Assembly (NCBI GenBank): GCA_002470695.1
Contig: DKNM01000073.1
Location: forward strand, 30,396-61,870
Source: Candidatus Neomicrothrix sp. UBA7388
GTDB taxonomy: Bacteria > Actinomycetota > Acidimicrobiia > Acidimicrobiales > Poriferisodalaceae
Direction: 5' to 3'
Length of the DNA: 31,475 bases
This document shows positions 22,802 to 31,475 of this stretch, in pieces. Position numbers and translations under genes: made by a program. The notes under the pieces are model-generated. The model did not search any database. It was not told the DNA's origin and saw only the letters and a program-made list of their open reading frames with translations. Every line of letters begins with the position of its first letter. The first letter of the stretch is position 1.

Positions 22802-24259
22802 ATGTCATCTGATTTCATGCTGGAGACCGCCACCGAGTTAGCGAAGTTAGTTCGCAATAGAAGCGTCAGCTCGCGAGAGCTCCTCCAACAAGCCATCGCT
22901 CGTTATGAAGCATTCAACCCCCTGGTTAACGCAGTAATCGAAAAACAAATTGATCAAGCAACGCAACGCTCTTTTGTGCTTGACGAAATGACAGCCCAAG
23001 GCGACTTTACTGGGCCGTTCCACGGTCTACCGATAACGATTAAAGAAGCATACGACTGGATAGGAACAGCATCGACGTGGGGTAACCCTGAGTGGAAAGC
23101 AAACTTCCCCTCTGTGAATAGCCCTTCGGTTGAACGGCTGATGTCCGCGGGGGCAGTTATTTGGGCAAAAACGAACGTCCCATTCATGCTCGGAGATTGG
23201 CAATCTTTTAACGAAATTTACGGATGCACGAACAATCCATGGGATCTAACGCGAACCCCGGGCGGCTCTTCGGGTGGGTCGGCGGTTTCGTTAGCTACCG
23301 GGATGTCGGCATTAGAAATTGGTAGCGATATCGGAGCCTCAATTCGTAATCCTGCGCATTACTGCGGCGTGTTCGGGCATAAACCGACCATGGGACTTAT
23401 CCCGCAAACCGGGCATATGGCACCGGGTGTGCTCACTGAAACTGACATAGCAGTTATGGGCCCTCTAGCAAGAAGCGCAATTGATCTTGGATCGGCACTC
23501 GACGTTCTCTCCGGTCCAGATGGATGGGATGCTGCTGGGTATAGCTTGTCGCTCCCAGTGGAAGGCAAGGACACAATTGCCGATTATAAAGTCGGCGTTT
23601 TACTGGAATCGCCGGCGTGCGCAACGTCTTTTGCCATGGTGAAACACCTAGAGGAGACCTGCGAACAATTGGCGCAATTGGGGGTGGAGGTTGTGCGAAC
23701 GGCGCCGCAAATTGATCAGAGCGAATTCTTTGAGAACTATCTTTTACTGCTCCGCGCAGCAAATGGGGTTTCGTTAAGTGATGAGGCGTTCGATAAGGCT
23801 GAACAGGGACACCTCAATTGGTTAAACGGGGACCGCTCATACCGAAATCTAGTTGACCATGGTGCCCACATGACCCACCGTGAATGGTTTGCTCTGCACC
23901 AGCAACGAGAGAAATACCGGCACGCGTGGGCTGCATTCTTCGAAGACTTCGACCTTTTGCTGTGCCCGGCAGCGGCATCAACCGCTTTCGCTCATGACCA
24001 CGAAGGAGATCGAACGACCCGGACCATAGAAGTCAATGGGAAACAAGAGCCTGTTGTGGATCAGCTTTTCTGGGCGGGCTGGAGCTGCAGTGTGTACCTT
24101 CCGAGCACCGTCGCTCCGGTGGGATTGCTTGACGGCCTACCCGTCGGACTGCAGATCATCGCTCCACATCTCGGGGACAAGAAATCGATCCATTTTGCTT
24201 CGCTGCTGGAAAAGGAGTTCGGAGGGTTCATACCCCCACCGGGTTTTGAGACAATTTAA
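22802..24259 (+). CDS. Amidase (amidase signature family)
   Basis: 485 aa from the ATG at 22802; the frame is open to TTG 22778. The Ser-cisSer-Lys triad is present: Lys81 in GLPITIKEA, Ser156/157 in GGSSGGSA and the nucleophile Ser180 in GSDIGASIRNP. The canonical text is GTDTGGSIR, so the GSD-I-GAS variation is mild. It hydrolyses a C-N amide bond, giving a carboxylate and ammonia or an amine, in the cytoplasm (no signal peptide). The position after the aminotransferase and opposite the hydantoinase suggests it cuts an open-chain amide or carbamoyl intermediate; that is inference. GatA is unlikely, since gatB/gatC are absent. Confidence 0.92.
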   Translation: MSSDFMLETATELAKLVRNRSVSSRELLQQAIARYEAFNPLVNAVIEKQIDQATQRSFVLDEMTAQGDFTGPFHGLPITIKEAYDWIGTASTWGNPEWKANFPSVNSPSVERLMSAGAVIWAKTNVPFMLGDWQSFNEIYGCTNNPWDLTRTPGGSSGGSAVSLATGMSALEIGSDIGASIRNPAHYCGVFGHKPTMGLIPQTGHMAPGVLTETDIAVMGPLARSAIDLGSALDVLSGPDGWDAAGYSLSLPVEGKDTIADYKVGVLLESPACATSFAMVKHLEETCEQLAQLGVEVVRTAPQIDQSEFFENYLLLLRAANGVSLSDEAFDKAEQGHLNWLNGDRSYRNLVDHGAHMTHREWFALHQQREKYRHAWAAFFEDFDLLLCPAAASTAFAHDHEGDRTTRTIEVNGKQEPVVDQLFWAGWSCSVYLPSTVAPVGLLDGLPVGLQIIAPHLGDKKSIHFASLLEKEFGGFIPPPGFETI

Positions 24260-24303
24260 AATCGGACAACAAAATACAAATAATTCTGGCAGCCTGTGTA
24301 ACT

Positions 24304-25152
24304 GTGGAAGACCCAATTGATGATCTCTTAGACGTCCTCGACCTTACCGAATTGGGGCCGTCAAGCTTTAACGGTCAAAGTTCAGGACACGGCGACTACG
24401 GGCTATTTGGCGGACACCAACTTGCTCAAGCCATTATCGGTGCATGCAAATCAGTGGCAGATGAGCGATTGCTTCATTCAATTCACGCCTTTTTCTTGCG
24501 CGGTGGGGATGGCCACGCAGATATTCGTTACGACGTCCAAAGTGTTCGCGAAGGCAGAGCATTCTGTCAGCGCCGTGTAACGGGTATTCAACAGGAAAAG
24601 CAAATCATTGATCTCACTGCCTCCTTCCATCTTCCGGAGCAGGGGCCGACTGAAATAATTCCTGAAGCACCGAGAGGAAATGAGCCCCCGAGCGGATTGC
24701 CGACTTTCGAAGAATGCATCGAAGAGGTTGGCCCAATTTTTGGTGAAGAGTGGTCGCAAGGGCTTAGGCCAGTCGAATACCGAATAGAACATGCACCATG
24801 GTCTCCTAGCGGGCCATCGCCCCAAGGCGGAATAAACTTCTGGTTCCGCAGTAGAAAGGACCTTCCCGCTGATCCGAATATTCACTCTGCGATCATGGCT
24901 TATATGAGTGACGACTGCCTCTGCGACACACTGCTCGTACCCTATGGAAGAACCTGGGGAAGCGAAGGAACGATGCTTGTGAGCCTGGATCACTCAATGT
25001 GGTTTCACGCCGAAGCAAAGGCAGACCGCTGGATTTACGTTGAGCAATGGCCTGTTACCTCGGCCGGAGCTCGTGGCCTCGCTCAGGGCAGGATGTGGCA
25101 GGACGGAAAACTTGTTGCTTCTATGAGTCAGGAAGCACTGGTCCGCTTCTAA
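24304..25152 (+). CDS. Acyl-CoA thioesterase II (TesB-like)
   Basis: 282 aa, two hotdog domains in tandem as in TesB. Visible motifs are the N-terminal GLFGGHQLAQA (33-43), HSIHAFFLRGG (58-68) and the C-terminal SLDHSMWFH with Asp229, TSAGARGLAQGRMWQDGKLVAS with Thr252/Ser253, and SQEALVRF with Gln276. These positions match the Asp-Thr-Gln set of E. coli TesB. It hydrolyses medium or long acyl-CoA to free acid and CoA. The start is GTG, 44 bp after the amidase, likely on the same transcript. Its stop is 3 bp from the stop of the convergent hydrolase. Confidence 0.92.
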   Translation: MEDPIDDLLDVLDLTELGPSSFNGQSSGHGDYGLFGGHQLAQAIIGACKSVADERLLHSIHAFFLRGGDGHADIRYDVQSVREGRAFCQRRVTGIQQEKQIIDLTASFHLPEQGPTEIIPEAPRGNEPPSGLPTFEECIEEVGPIFGEEWSQGLRPVEYRIEHAPWSPSGPSPQGGINFWFRSRKDLPADPNIHSAIMAYMSDDCLCDTLLVPYGRTWGSEGTMLVSLDHSMWFHAEAKADRWIYVEQWPVTSAGARGLAQGRMWQDGKLVASMSQEALVRF

Positions 25153-25155
25153 GAG

Positions 25156-26004
25156 TTATTTGTTGCCTAGAAACCAATTTCTGAGGGACGCAACTACTTC
25201 GTTAACGCGTCCGAAGCAACCGAAGTGGTCGGCTCGGTCGAACCTCTGCGGGACTCCCTTAGGCAGACGTTCCGCTATCGCTGGAGCCGCTATAGACGAA
25301 CGCTCCTTGCCATCTGCTCCATAGGCTACCAGTACGTCGATATCCACTTTTGGTAGTTGCTCCCAACCTTGTTGGAGAAACTGTTCAAAAGCTCGTGATT
25401 CCAGTTGAGGGTCACAAGCAAGTTGAACGGAGCCGTCGGGTAGATCAACGAAGCCATATTGGACGTACGCTTCTAAGCACTCGCGTGCGAGCTCGTCAAG
25501 TGGAGGTCGACTCCCGTAACGATCTATTGCTTCTTGCCTAGACCCAAAAATAGACCTCCGTCGTTTTGTCGCCTCGACGAAGTCGAAAGACCCTGGTGGT
25601 AGGTGGTCTGTGCGTTCAAAAATGATCGGCTCGTAGACCCAAGCCTTCGTAAAGGCATCCCGACGGTTGAGGGAAGTGAGAATACTCGTGGCACCTCCCA
25701 TTGAATGACCCACTATCCACGCTTTTCGTAACTCAAGTTCATCGACGACTGAAGTGAGGTCGGCAACCATACGGTCTTCAAAAAAGTCGACATTCTCTGG
25801 GCTTTTTGTTGCTCCATGAGCCCGAAGGTCTATGCAAATAGCTCGGAATTCTTCGCCAATACCATCGATAATGGGCTCCCACATTCGCGAAACGAGCCCC
25901 GTCCCATGCACGAATAGCGTCGGTTTCCCGTCTCCGCCGTAATCATGTGCGGCTACCTTGACGCCGTTATCCGAAGTAACGAATTTAGTTGTTGGACGCT
26001 TCAT
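25156..26004 (-). CDS. Alpha/beta hydrolase (first of two)
   Basis: 282 aa from ATG 26004, with AAGG 8 nt upstream; an in-frame start at 26052 would overlap the CoA-transferase. The oxyanion block LFVHGTG (30-36), the nucleophile elbow GHSMGG with Ser101, and His260 in RADHFGCFG make a complete fold. DLRAHGATKSP is typical of the haloperoxidase/C-C hydrolase-like group. The substrate (ester, lactone, thioester or C-C bond) cannot be told. It is the last gene of the minus-strand block that begins with the flavoprotein, 13 bp after the CoA-transferase. Confidence 0.85.
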   Translation of the reverse strand: MKRPTTKFVTSDNGVKVAAHDYGGDGKPTLFVHGTGLVSRMWEPIIDGIGEEFRAICIDLRAHGATKSPENVDFFEDRMVADLTSVVDELELRKAWIVGHSMGGATSILTSLNRRDAFTKAWVYEPIIFERTDHLPPGSFDFVEATKRRRSIFGSRQEAIDRYGSRPPLDELARECLEAYVQYGFVDLPDGSVQLACDPQLESRAFEQFLQQGWEQLPKVDIDVLVAYGADGKERSSIAAPAIAERLPKGVPQRFDRADHFGCFGRVNEVVASLRNWFLGNK

Positions 26005-26017
26005 AGAAATGCCTTGA

Positions 26018-27199
26018 TTACGCAACGATTTGCTGATCGCGAAGAGCAGCAATTTGACCTACATCCAAGCCCAGCTCCAATAAAATCTCATCGGTGTGCT
26101 CGCCTTTGCTAGGTGCAGGACGATTAAGAGATACAGGTGTCTTACTGAACTTAGCGGGAGGCCGGACTGTGCGCACCCTCCCGATGCGCGGATGTACTTC
26201 ATCGAGAATTATGTCGTTGTGGAGTACCTGAGGGTCCTGAAAGACATCCTTGCGAGATGCAACGCGAGCGCACGGCACGTCAGCCGCTACTAACGCAGCT
26301 AAGGCCTCTTTAGTGGAAAGTTGGCGAAGGAGGGCAGCAAATTCTGCACGCTGAGCATCCGCATTCTGCAAGCGAGCGTCTCGGGTAGCAAATCTTGGGT
26401 CGTTCGCAAGCTCCGGTTTACCTAGTGCCTCGCAAGCTCCTTGGTATTGCTTGAAGTTCACCCAATTTGCTGCAATTTGGCCATCAACTGTATCCCAGGG
26501 TTCATACCATTCGCTATATGTTGGCGCTGGCTCAGCGTCGGGCAGCGATTCGTTCCAAAAGACCTCCAACCACATCCAATGCAACATCGCGTCCAAGAGA
26601 GCTACCTCAATATGCTGACCGCCGGACCCGTTTGCTCTAGCGACGAGAGCGGCAAGGATTGCATTCGCTCCTGCCATGGCCGTCGTCTTATCTGCGACCA
26701 CTGCCTTGACGTACGTGCCATTTTGGGCCTCTGCCATTCCAGAGACTGCCTGGATGATCGGGTCATACACAGGTTGATTGGCATAGGGCCCATCTGAACC
26801 GAAGCCCGAAACAGATAAGTACACCAACTCCGGATTGATGGCCGAAAGGGTCGGGAAATCAATTCCAAGCCTTTCCGTAACACCCGGACGGAAATTTTGG
26901 ATGAAAACATCGGCACGCTCTGCGAGATCCAACAAAATAGATCGGCCCGCTTCGCTCCGTATATCTAGGTCCATCCCTCTTTTGTTGCGGTGCATATGAA
27001 CCCAACAACCTGATTGGTCTTCGCTGATAGCCCCTGTCATCCGCATCACGTCGGGAATACCGACTTTTTCGATCAGTATCACTTCTGCACCCATCTCAGC
27101 GAGCCAAGAGCTAACCCAAGGACCGGCGACGGCGCTTGAAACGTCAATGACTCTAATTCCCTCGAGAGGCCCCTTTGCTGTATCCGACGAGTCGTTCAT
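26018..27199 (-). CDS. CaiB/BaiF family (class III) CoA-transferase
   Basis: 393 aa, normal length. The N-terminal GPLEGIRVIDVSSAVAGPWVS, the CoA-binding region HMHRNKRGMDLDI (68-80), the SGFGSDGPYA block (131-140) and the catalytic Asp146 in PVYDPIIQA are typical of formyl-CoA/carnitine CoA-transferases. It moves CoA between a donor thioester and a free carboxylate via an aspartyl-CoA anhydride. It would activate a carboxylate product of this operon. It sits 15 bp after one alpha/beta hydrolase and 13 bp before the other, so co-translation in one operon is likely. Substrate unknown. Confidence 0.92.
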   Translation of the reverse strand: MNDSSDTAKGPLEGIRVIDVSSAVAGPWVSSWLAEMGAEVILIEKVGIPDVMRMTGAISEDQSGCWVHMHRNKRGMDLDIRSEAGRSILLDLAERADVFIQNFRPGVTERLGIDFPTLSAINPELVYLSVSGFGSDGPYANQPVYDPIIQAVSGMAEAQNGTYVKAVVADKTTAMAGANAILAALVARANGSGGQHIEVALLDAMLHWMWLEVFWNESLPDAEPAPTYSEWYEPWDTVDGQIAANWVNFKQYQGACEALGKPELANDPRFATRDARLQNADAQRAEFAALLRQLSTKEALAALVAADVPCARVASRKDVFQDPQVLHNDIILDEVHPRIGRVRTVRPPAKFSKTPVSLNRPAPSKGEHTDEILLELGLDVGQIAALRDQQIVA

Positions 27200-27214
27200 G
27201 GCATTACCTCCAAG

Positions 27215-28021
27215 TTAAGAGTGCTTATTGATGAATGCCGTAGCTGCCGCATTCCAACCTTGCGGATCGTGAGCGTTGACAGCGTGGGAAGCGGGTAAGT
27301 CGACAATTTCGATCTGGGGAATTTGTTTGACCCGTGGAAGATGTTTCTGAAAGCGTTCCTCTTCAATTCCGTTAGTGAAGAGAACCGGAGCCGAAATTTT
27401 TCTCAATGACTCACCAAGCGGTAATGAATAATTTGTTATTCGAAAAGAAGCTGAGATTCCTTGCGGCGAGTGCTCCGAAAATTCGTCTGCGAGCAGCGCC
27501 AGAGTTGCTCTGTTGATTCGGCTTGACCTTCCTGGATTAATCCAGCTGTCGCGTAAGCATTCCACGCCTTCGCTGTCGACTTGGTCTGCGATTTTGCTGA
27601 CCATTGTCCGATTGCGTTCGCGCCACTCTTCAGGGTCGGCAAAACCGGATGCCGAATTAGTGATGATTAAGCCGGCGACTCGCTCGGAGTGAGTCACTGC
27701 GTAGTGCATGACAAGTGCTGCGCCCATTGACTGACCGATTAACCACAAACGATTGACTCCAAGGTCTTTGCGTATCTGCTCGAATTCGACTGCATACCCG
27801 GACGGCTTATACCGATCTGAACCAGCGGGGCTCGGGGAGCGCCCATGCCCCCATAGCTCAACTACAATGGGTTGGCAGACTTTCCTAAGCGCATCAATAT
27901 TATCTCGCCAATAGGACCTGCTCCCAAGGGCTCCGTGAACCAGAACGGCGGGTGGTCCCGATCCCTCATGTCTAACCACATGCAATTGTTCGCTGTTCAC
28001 AAAGAGTAATGATGGCACCAC
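27215..28021 (-). CDS. Alpha/beta hydrolase (second of two)
   Basis: 268 aa. The block VLVHGALGSRSYW (26-38), the nucleophile elbow GQSMGA with Ser98 and His246 in LPASHAVNAHDP are the expected catalytic features; ELWGHGRSP follows the pattern of the 3-oxoadipate enol-lactonase/esterase group. The start is GTG at 28021, with no clear ribosome-binding site. It is only distantly similar to the other hydrolase of the operon, so they are not a recent duplication. It is followed 15 bp later by the CoA-transferase. Confidence 0.84.
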   Translation of the reverse strand: MVPSLLFVNSEQLHVVRHEGSGPPAVLVHGALGSRSYWRDNIDALRKVCQPIVVELWGHGRSPSPAGSDRYKPSGYAVEFEQIRKDLGVNRLWLIGQSMGAALVMHYAVTHSERVAGLIITNSASGFADPEEWRERNRTMVSKIADQVDSEGVECLRDSWINPGRSSRINRATLALLADEFSEHSPQGISASFRITNYSLPLGESLRKISAPVLFTNGIEEERFQKHLPRVKQIPQIEIVDLPASHAVNAHDPQGWNAAATAFINKHS

Positions 28022-28083
28022 GGGGAGATCGACCGCCTTATTCTCTGCGACTTTTCATAATTCCTATAGATGCGCTCAGGAAG

Positions 28084-28950
28084 TCAGGACGAGCGCAAGT
28101 CGCGAATACCCAGCGTCGCGTGGATGACCAAGACAATGAGCAGCAAGCTCCCCCCGATAATGGCTTGGCCAGAGATTGACTCACCAATGACCCATGCCGC
28201 AAGCGGGGGACTCAGCGCAGTTTCGCCGAGTAACAGAAGCGCAGTCTCAGGGCTCGGCAATAGCCGGCCACCCAGTGTTATAAGAGCCATTGCTGCGGGC
28301 AAAATCACTAAACCAAGCACGAGAAGAAGTGCGAAATCTTCGCTTGACACGTTAGGGTCCGTCCCGGCGAGCGCCAAGGTAACGCAGCCTAGGAAACCGC
28401 CACAGGCTGCTGTAGGAACCATGTCGAACTGCTTTTTGACGCGAACAATCGTAAGGTTCGCGGATAGACCGAGAGAGCAACACAGCGCATAAAAGTTGCC
28501 TTGACTGAAAAGCCCCTCTGATGCACCGCCGACAGCGATAGCCACACCGGCTAGGGCAAAAGGCATGGAAATAAGCGTTCGGCGGGCGACTTTGGTGCCT
28601 ACTGTCGTCCGCGTCCAGACAGCGGCCCAAAAAGGTGAAAGCGCCAGAATTAATAAGACATTTGATACTGGTGCACGGTCAACCGCGACCACGAACAATA
28701 TTGTCCCTGACCCTGAAAGCACACTCGCCACGATTCCCCAACCGCCAAGAGACCTCAACACGTTAAATAGGTCACCCCGATACCGCGCAGCTAGAAATAA
28801 GGTAAGCGATACCCCTAAAAGTCCTGTGCGCCACATGGCATTGGTCATGCTCGGCGCATCGACGAGTCGGACAAATGTTGCATCCGGAACAATGACTAGG
28901 ACCCCAACGGAAGTCAGTAACAACCCCCTTGTATGCTCGGAACTTGCCAC
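28084..28950 (-). CDS. EamA family (drug/metabolite) transporter
   Basis: 288 aa. It has ten predicted hydrophobic helices in two repeats of five, with charged loops (for example RTTVGTKVARR and VRVKKQFD) between them, as in EamA permeases. The first repeat ends near residue 145, and the second contains the PSPETALLLLGETALSPPLAAW segment, which resembles the conserved EamA motif P-x-x-x-x-L-x-x-x-E. It probably exports or imports a small metabolite or amino-acid-like compound across the inner membrane. GTG start. It lies 73 bp after the flavoprotein gene and 62 bp before the hydrolase on the same strand. Confidence 0.85.
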   Translation of the reverse strand: MASSEHTRGLLLTSVGVLVIVPDATFVRLVDAPSMTNAMWRTGLLGVSLTLFLAARYRGDLFNVLRSLGGWGIVASVLSGSGTILFVVAVDRAPVSNVLLILALSPFWAAVWTRTTVGTKVARRTLISMPFALAGVAIAVGGASEGLFSQGNFYALCCSLGLSANLTIVRVKKQFDMVPTAACGGFLGCVTLALAGTDPNVSSEDFALLLVLGLVILPAAMALITLGGRLLPSPETALLLLGETALSPPLAAWVIGESISGQAIIGGSLLLIVLVIHATLGIRDLRSS

Positions 28951-29023
28951 CGCTAGCGGTCGCTCAAGAGAGACTCTTTGAATGAAGTCATCGCCGTTAG
29001 AATTTTAGTTATGCGGTGCGCGG

Positions 29024-31471
29024 TCACAGCTTGACCCGTGCATTGGTCGGGTCGTAGAAACTTCTGATGCTTGGTGTAACAGCTCGGCGCCTAGTTCCTA
29101 TCTCGATTTCCCAAACTCCGCTATCAAGCCATGCTTGATCCACGCCTTCGGGGTTAGTCAAATACGCCATCGTTACGCACCTGTCTTGGGTGTGACTCCA
29201 CATCCCACTAGTGGTGCGTCCCACATAGGTCTGGTCTCGGAAGATGGGATCGTCGTGGTAGCTGATCAACTCAGAATCCTCAACTCGAAACTGGATCAGA
29301 CGTTTCACTCTAGGTTGGTTGCGCTGCTCCAGCAGAGCTTCGCGTCCAATGAAACCGCCAGGCTTCTCCCAAGAAATAGCGAATCCAAGACCCGCCTCCA
29401 GAGGCGTGTCCTCGTCGGAAATATCGTCCCCCCAATGCCGAAAGCCGGCTTCGAGCCTCAGAGAGTTCATTGCGTGGAAGCCGGCGTGACGAAGACCGAA
29501 AGGTTTTCCGGCTTCAGTTATCGCAAAGTAAAGGGTCTCCAAGTCGTTCACTGGTGCATAAATTTCCCACCCCAACTCACCCACATAACTCATACGGAGC
29601 GCCCGGCAAATGGTTGCCCCTATTTCGATTTCGCGTATTGCTCCGAAGGGGTAATGCGCATTTGATAGATCGGCATTTGAGATGCTTTGCAGGAGCGAAC
29701 GCGAAAGAGGGCCCATAACGCCGAGCACTCCCCAGTCGTCGGTGATGTCAGCGATCTCGATATCTCGTCCTCGACAGGCGCGCCGAAGCCATGCCCAATC
29801 TCGGGTCTGCGATGCAGCGCTAGTGATTACCCAAAACTCATCACTACTTAGGCGAGACACTGTTAAGTCGGCTTCGATGCCTCCTCTATCGTTTAACCAC
29901 TGCGTGTAAACCGCTGTTCCAGGATCAACATCGAGGGAGTTGCTGCTCATCAGCTCAAGGATTTCTAGAGCATCAGGTCCCTGAACCAGAAATTTTGCGA
30001 ACGAACTTTGATCAAATAATCCGACACCGTTTCGAACAGCGTCGCATTCTGAGCGCATATTTTCGTGCCAATTTTGTTTGCCGTAGGAGTACTCGTATTC
30101 GCGACGTTGGTCACTGTTTGCGAACCAATTAGGTCTTTCCCAACCTGCGGTTTCGCCGAAAACCGCTCCGGAAGAGTTCAAAGCTTCGTGGAGCGCGCTT
30201 TTGCGGACCCCGCGCGCTGATTCATATTGGCGGAAGGGCCAGTGCATCGCGTACAGCAACCCTAAGGATTCCGAAATTCGGTCTTCCAGGTAGTCGGGGT
30301 CGCTCTGGAAAGGAAACGTCCGCCGAATATCTACTGCCGACAGGTCCCGAGGGGGATGACCATCCACTATCCAGTCCGCTAACACCCAGCCTGCTCCACC
30401 TGCAGTTTGAATTCCAACTGAGTTGAAGCCCGCAGCAACAAAACACCTATCTACTTCGGGTGCCTCGCCAAGATAGAACGTGCCGTCCGGAGTGAAGGCT
30501 TCAGGTCCATTGAAAAATAGCTGCAGCCCCGCCTCGCTTAGAGAGGGCATTCGCTCGCAAGCCGCTTGGAATATGGGACCAATGTGATCCCAATCCTCAG
30601 GAAGACTCTCGAAACAAAAATCTCTGGGAATACCATCGATATTCCAGACCTTGCCCTTCGGCTCGAAGAATCCAACCATCAACTTTCCGGTCTCTTCTTT
30701 AAAGTACGTGTAATTACTTGGGTCCCGGACAATGGGCATATCCCGGGGCACGCCCTCGAGCGGTTCGGTCACTATGTAGAAGTGCTCACATGCCTGGAGT
30801 GGCACATTGACGCCAATAGTTTCTGCCAGCTGACGTGTCCACATCCCTGCCGCCATAACCACTGACTCAGCAAGTACCGCTCTACCGTCTTCAGTTTCTA
30901 CCCCCACACACTTGTCACCGTCTTTCAGTAAACGTTGAACGGCAACCCCCTCGACTATCTTTGCGCCGCCATTTCGCGCCCCTTTGACCAGCGCCATGGT
31001 GGTGTCGACAGGAGAGGTCTGACCATCCTTTGGTATAAATAGCGCGCCGATTAAGTCGTCTGTGCGTAATAACGGAACTCGATCGCTCAGATCAGCGAGA
31101 GTCAATTCCTCGATATCCACCCCAACTGTTGACGCCATCGAAATACCCCGGCGCATCTCCTCCCATCGCTCAGGCTCGGACGCAACGGATATCGAACCTG
31201 GCGATCGGTAACCCGTTGCTTGACCCGTTTCATCCTCGAGTTCTTCGAACAAACGAGCGGAGTAGGTAGCTAGTTTGGTCAATGAGTGTGTCGACTTCAG
31301 CTGCGAAACAAGGCCGGCCGCATGCCAAGTTGTCCCTCCAGTCAACTGACCCTGCTCCAAAAGCAATACGTCTGAGATCCCTCGCTTCGTCAGGTGATAG
31401 GCAACGCTCGCGCCTACTATGCCGCCTCCAACGATTACAACTTGTGCTTGGTCAGGAATTTGATCGCTCAT
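29024..31471 (-). CDS. Dimethylglycine/sarcosine dehydrogenase-like flavoprotein with GcvT domain
   Basis: 815 aa, the length of bacterial and mitochondrial dimethylglycine/sarcosine dehydrogenases. The DAO-type FAD domain (about 1-385) has GGGIVG at 15-20 and the TTWHAAGL block, whose His50 aligns with the histidine that carries covalent FAD in this family. An FAO-type central domain (about 385-440) precedes the folate-binding GcvT domain (about 440-700) and GcvT C-terminal barrel (about 710-805). It demethylates an N-methyl amine and would pass the one-carbon unit to tetrahydrofolate as methylene-THF. ATG start; the gene heads the minus-strand block. The exact N-methyl substrate is unknown. 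Confidence 0.93.
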   Translation of the reverse strand: MSDQIPDQAQVVIVGGGIVGASVAYHLTKRGISDVLLLEQGQLTGGTTWHAAGLVSQLKSTHSLTKLATYSARLFEELEDETGQATGYRSPGSISVASEPERWEEMRRGISMASTVGVDIEELTLADLSDRVPLLRTDDLIGALFIPKDGQTSPVDTTMALVKGARNGGAKIVEGVAVQRLLKDGDKCVGVETEDGRAVLAESVVMAAGMWTRQLAETIGVNVPLQACEHFYIVTEPLEGVPRDMPIVRDPSNYTYFKEETGKLMVGFFEPKGKVWNIDGIPRDFCFESLPEDWDHIGPIFQAACERMPSLSEAGLQLFFNGPEAFTPDGTFYLGEAPEVDRCFVAAGFNSVGIQTAGGAGWVLADWIVDGHPPRDLSAVDIRRTFPFQSDPDYLEDRISESLGLLYAMHWPFRQYESARGVRKSALHEALNSSGAVFGETAGWERPNWFANSDQRREYEYSYGKQNWHENMRSECDAVRNGVGLFDQSSFAKFLVQGPDALEILELMSSNSLDVDPGTAVYTQWLNDRGGIEADLTVSRLSSDEFWVITSAASQTRDWAWLRRACRGRDIEIADITDDWGVLGVMGPLSRSLLQSISNADLSNAHYPFGAIREIEIGATICRALRMSYVGELGWEIYAPVNDLETLYFAITEAGKPFGLRHAGFHAMNSLRLEAGFRHWGDDISDEDTPLEAGLGFAISWEKPGGFIGREALLEQRNQPRVKRLIQFRVEDSELISYHDDPIFRDQTYVGRTTSGMWSHTQDRCVTMAYLTNPEGVDQAWLDSGVWEIEIGTRRRAVTPSIRSFYDPTNARVKL

Positions 31472-31475
31472 CCAT

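Noticed and set aside
24478..24993. 171-codon minus-strand frame opposite the TesB-like gene
   Set aside because: The TesB-like reading has full family motifs on the plus strand; the opposite frame is a shadow.
1..31475. Mobile elements, integrases, CRISPR arrays, prophage genes or defence systems
   Set aside because: No transposase, integrase, phage or defence-type protein, direct-repeat array or terminal inverted repeat was seen on either strand.

Overview
The window holds 25 protein genes, one of them cut by the left edge, and one tmRNA gene. It reads as free-living actinobacterial chromosome, plausibly Acidimicrobiia-like. This rests on four points. A CysO-type sulfur carrier ending in ILPAVAGG lies just upstream of rph-rdgB, which resembles the mycobacterial order. 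The clpP is ClpP1-like. The tmRNA tag ANVKTNDLALAA is encoded in an actinobacterial-looking ssrA. A polytopic membrane protein of a type I know mainly from actinobacteria is present. The lineage is an inference. I see no IS elements, integrases, CRISPR arrays, tRNAs or rRNAs.

Left part (1-4.9 kb): the start of an AlaX-type Ala-tRNA editing protein, a crotonase-fold enoyl-CoA hydratase, a ROK sugar kinase, a PaaI-like hotdog thioesterase, a DUF427 protein and a Baeyer-Villiger-type flavin monooxygenase. Housekeeping part (4.9-14.5 kb): ssrA and smpB on the minus strand, then cysO-like, rph and rdgB on the plus strand, a D-threonine-aldolase-like PLP enzyme, clpP, a small lipoprotein, ribulose-phosphate 3-epimerase, a TrmA/RlmD-type RNA m5U methyltransferase, a thiolase with a strong hairpin terminator, and the polytopic membrane protein.

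Right part (14.6-31.5 kb): a dense catabolic region in three transcription blocks. Minus block A is a fused hydantoinase/5-oxoprolinase (HyuA+HyuB, about 1300 aa), overlapping by ATGA with a YbaK-type aminoacyl-tRNA deacylase, followed by a lone CoxL/xanthine-dehydrogenase-type molybdenum subunit. A plus block, divergent by only about 41 bp, holds a HemL-like aminotransferase, an amidase-signature amidase and a TesB-like acyl-CoA thioesterase. Minus block B holds a dimethylglycine/sarcosine-dehydrogenase-like flavoprotein with a GcvT domain, an EamA transporter, an alpha/beta hydrolase, a CaiB/BaiF CoA-transferase and a second alpha/beta hydrolase.

Together these enzymes could import an N-containing (perhaps N-methylated, cyclic amide) compound, open its ring, remove amide and methyl groups, transaminate it and pass the carbon through CoA thioesters. 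That pathway is an inference from gene content; no substrate is shown by the sequence. Many starts have no clear Shine-Dalgarno sequence or use GTG, so several N-termini are provisional. I give the preferred start wherever an in-frame ATG, a ribosome-binding site or family length decides it.
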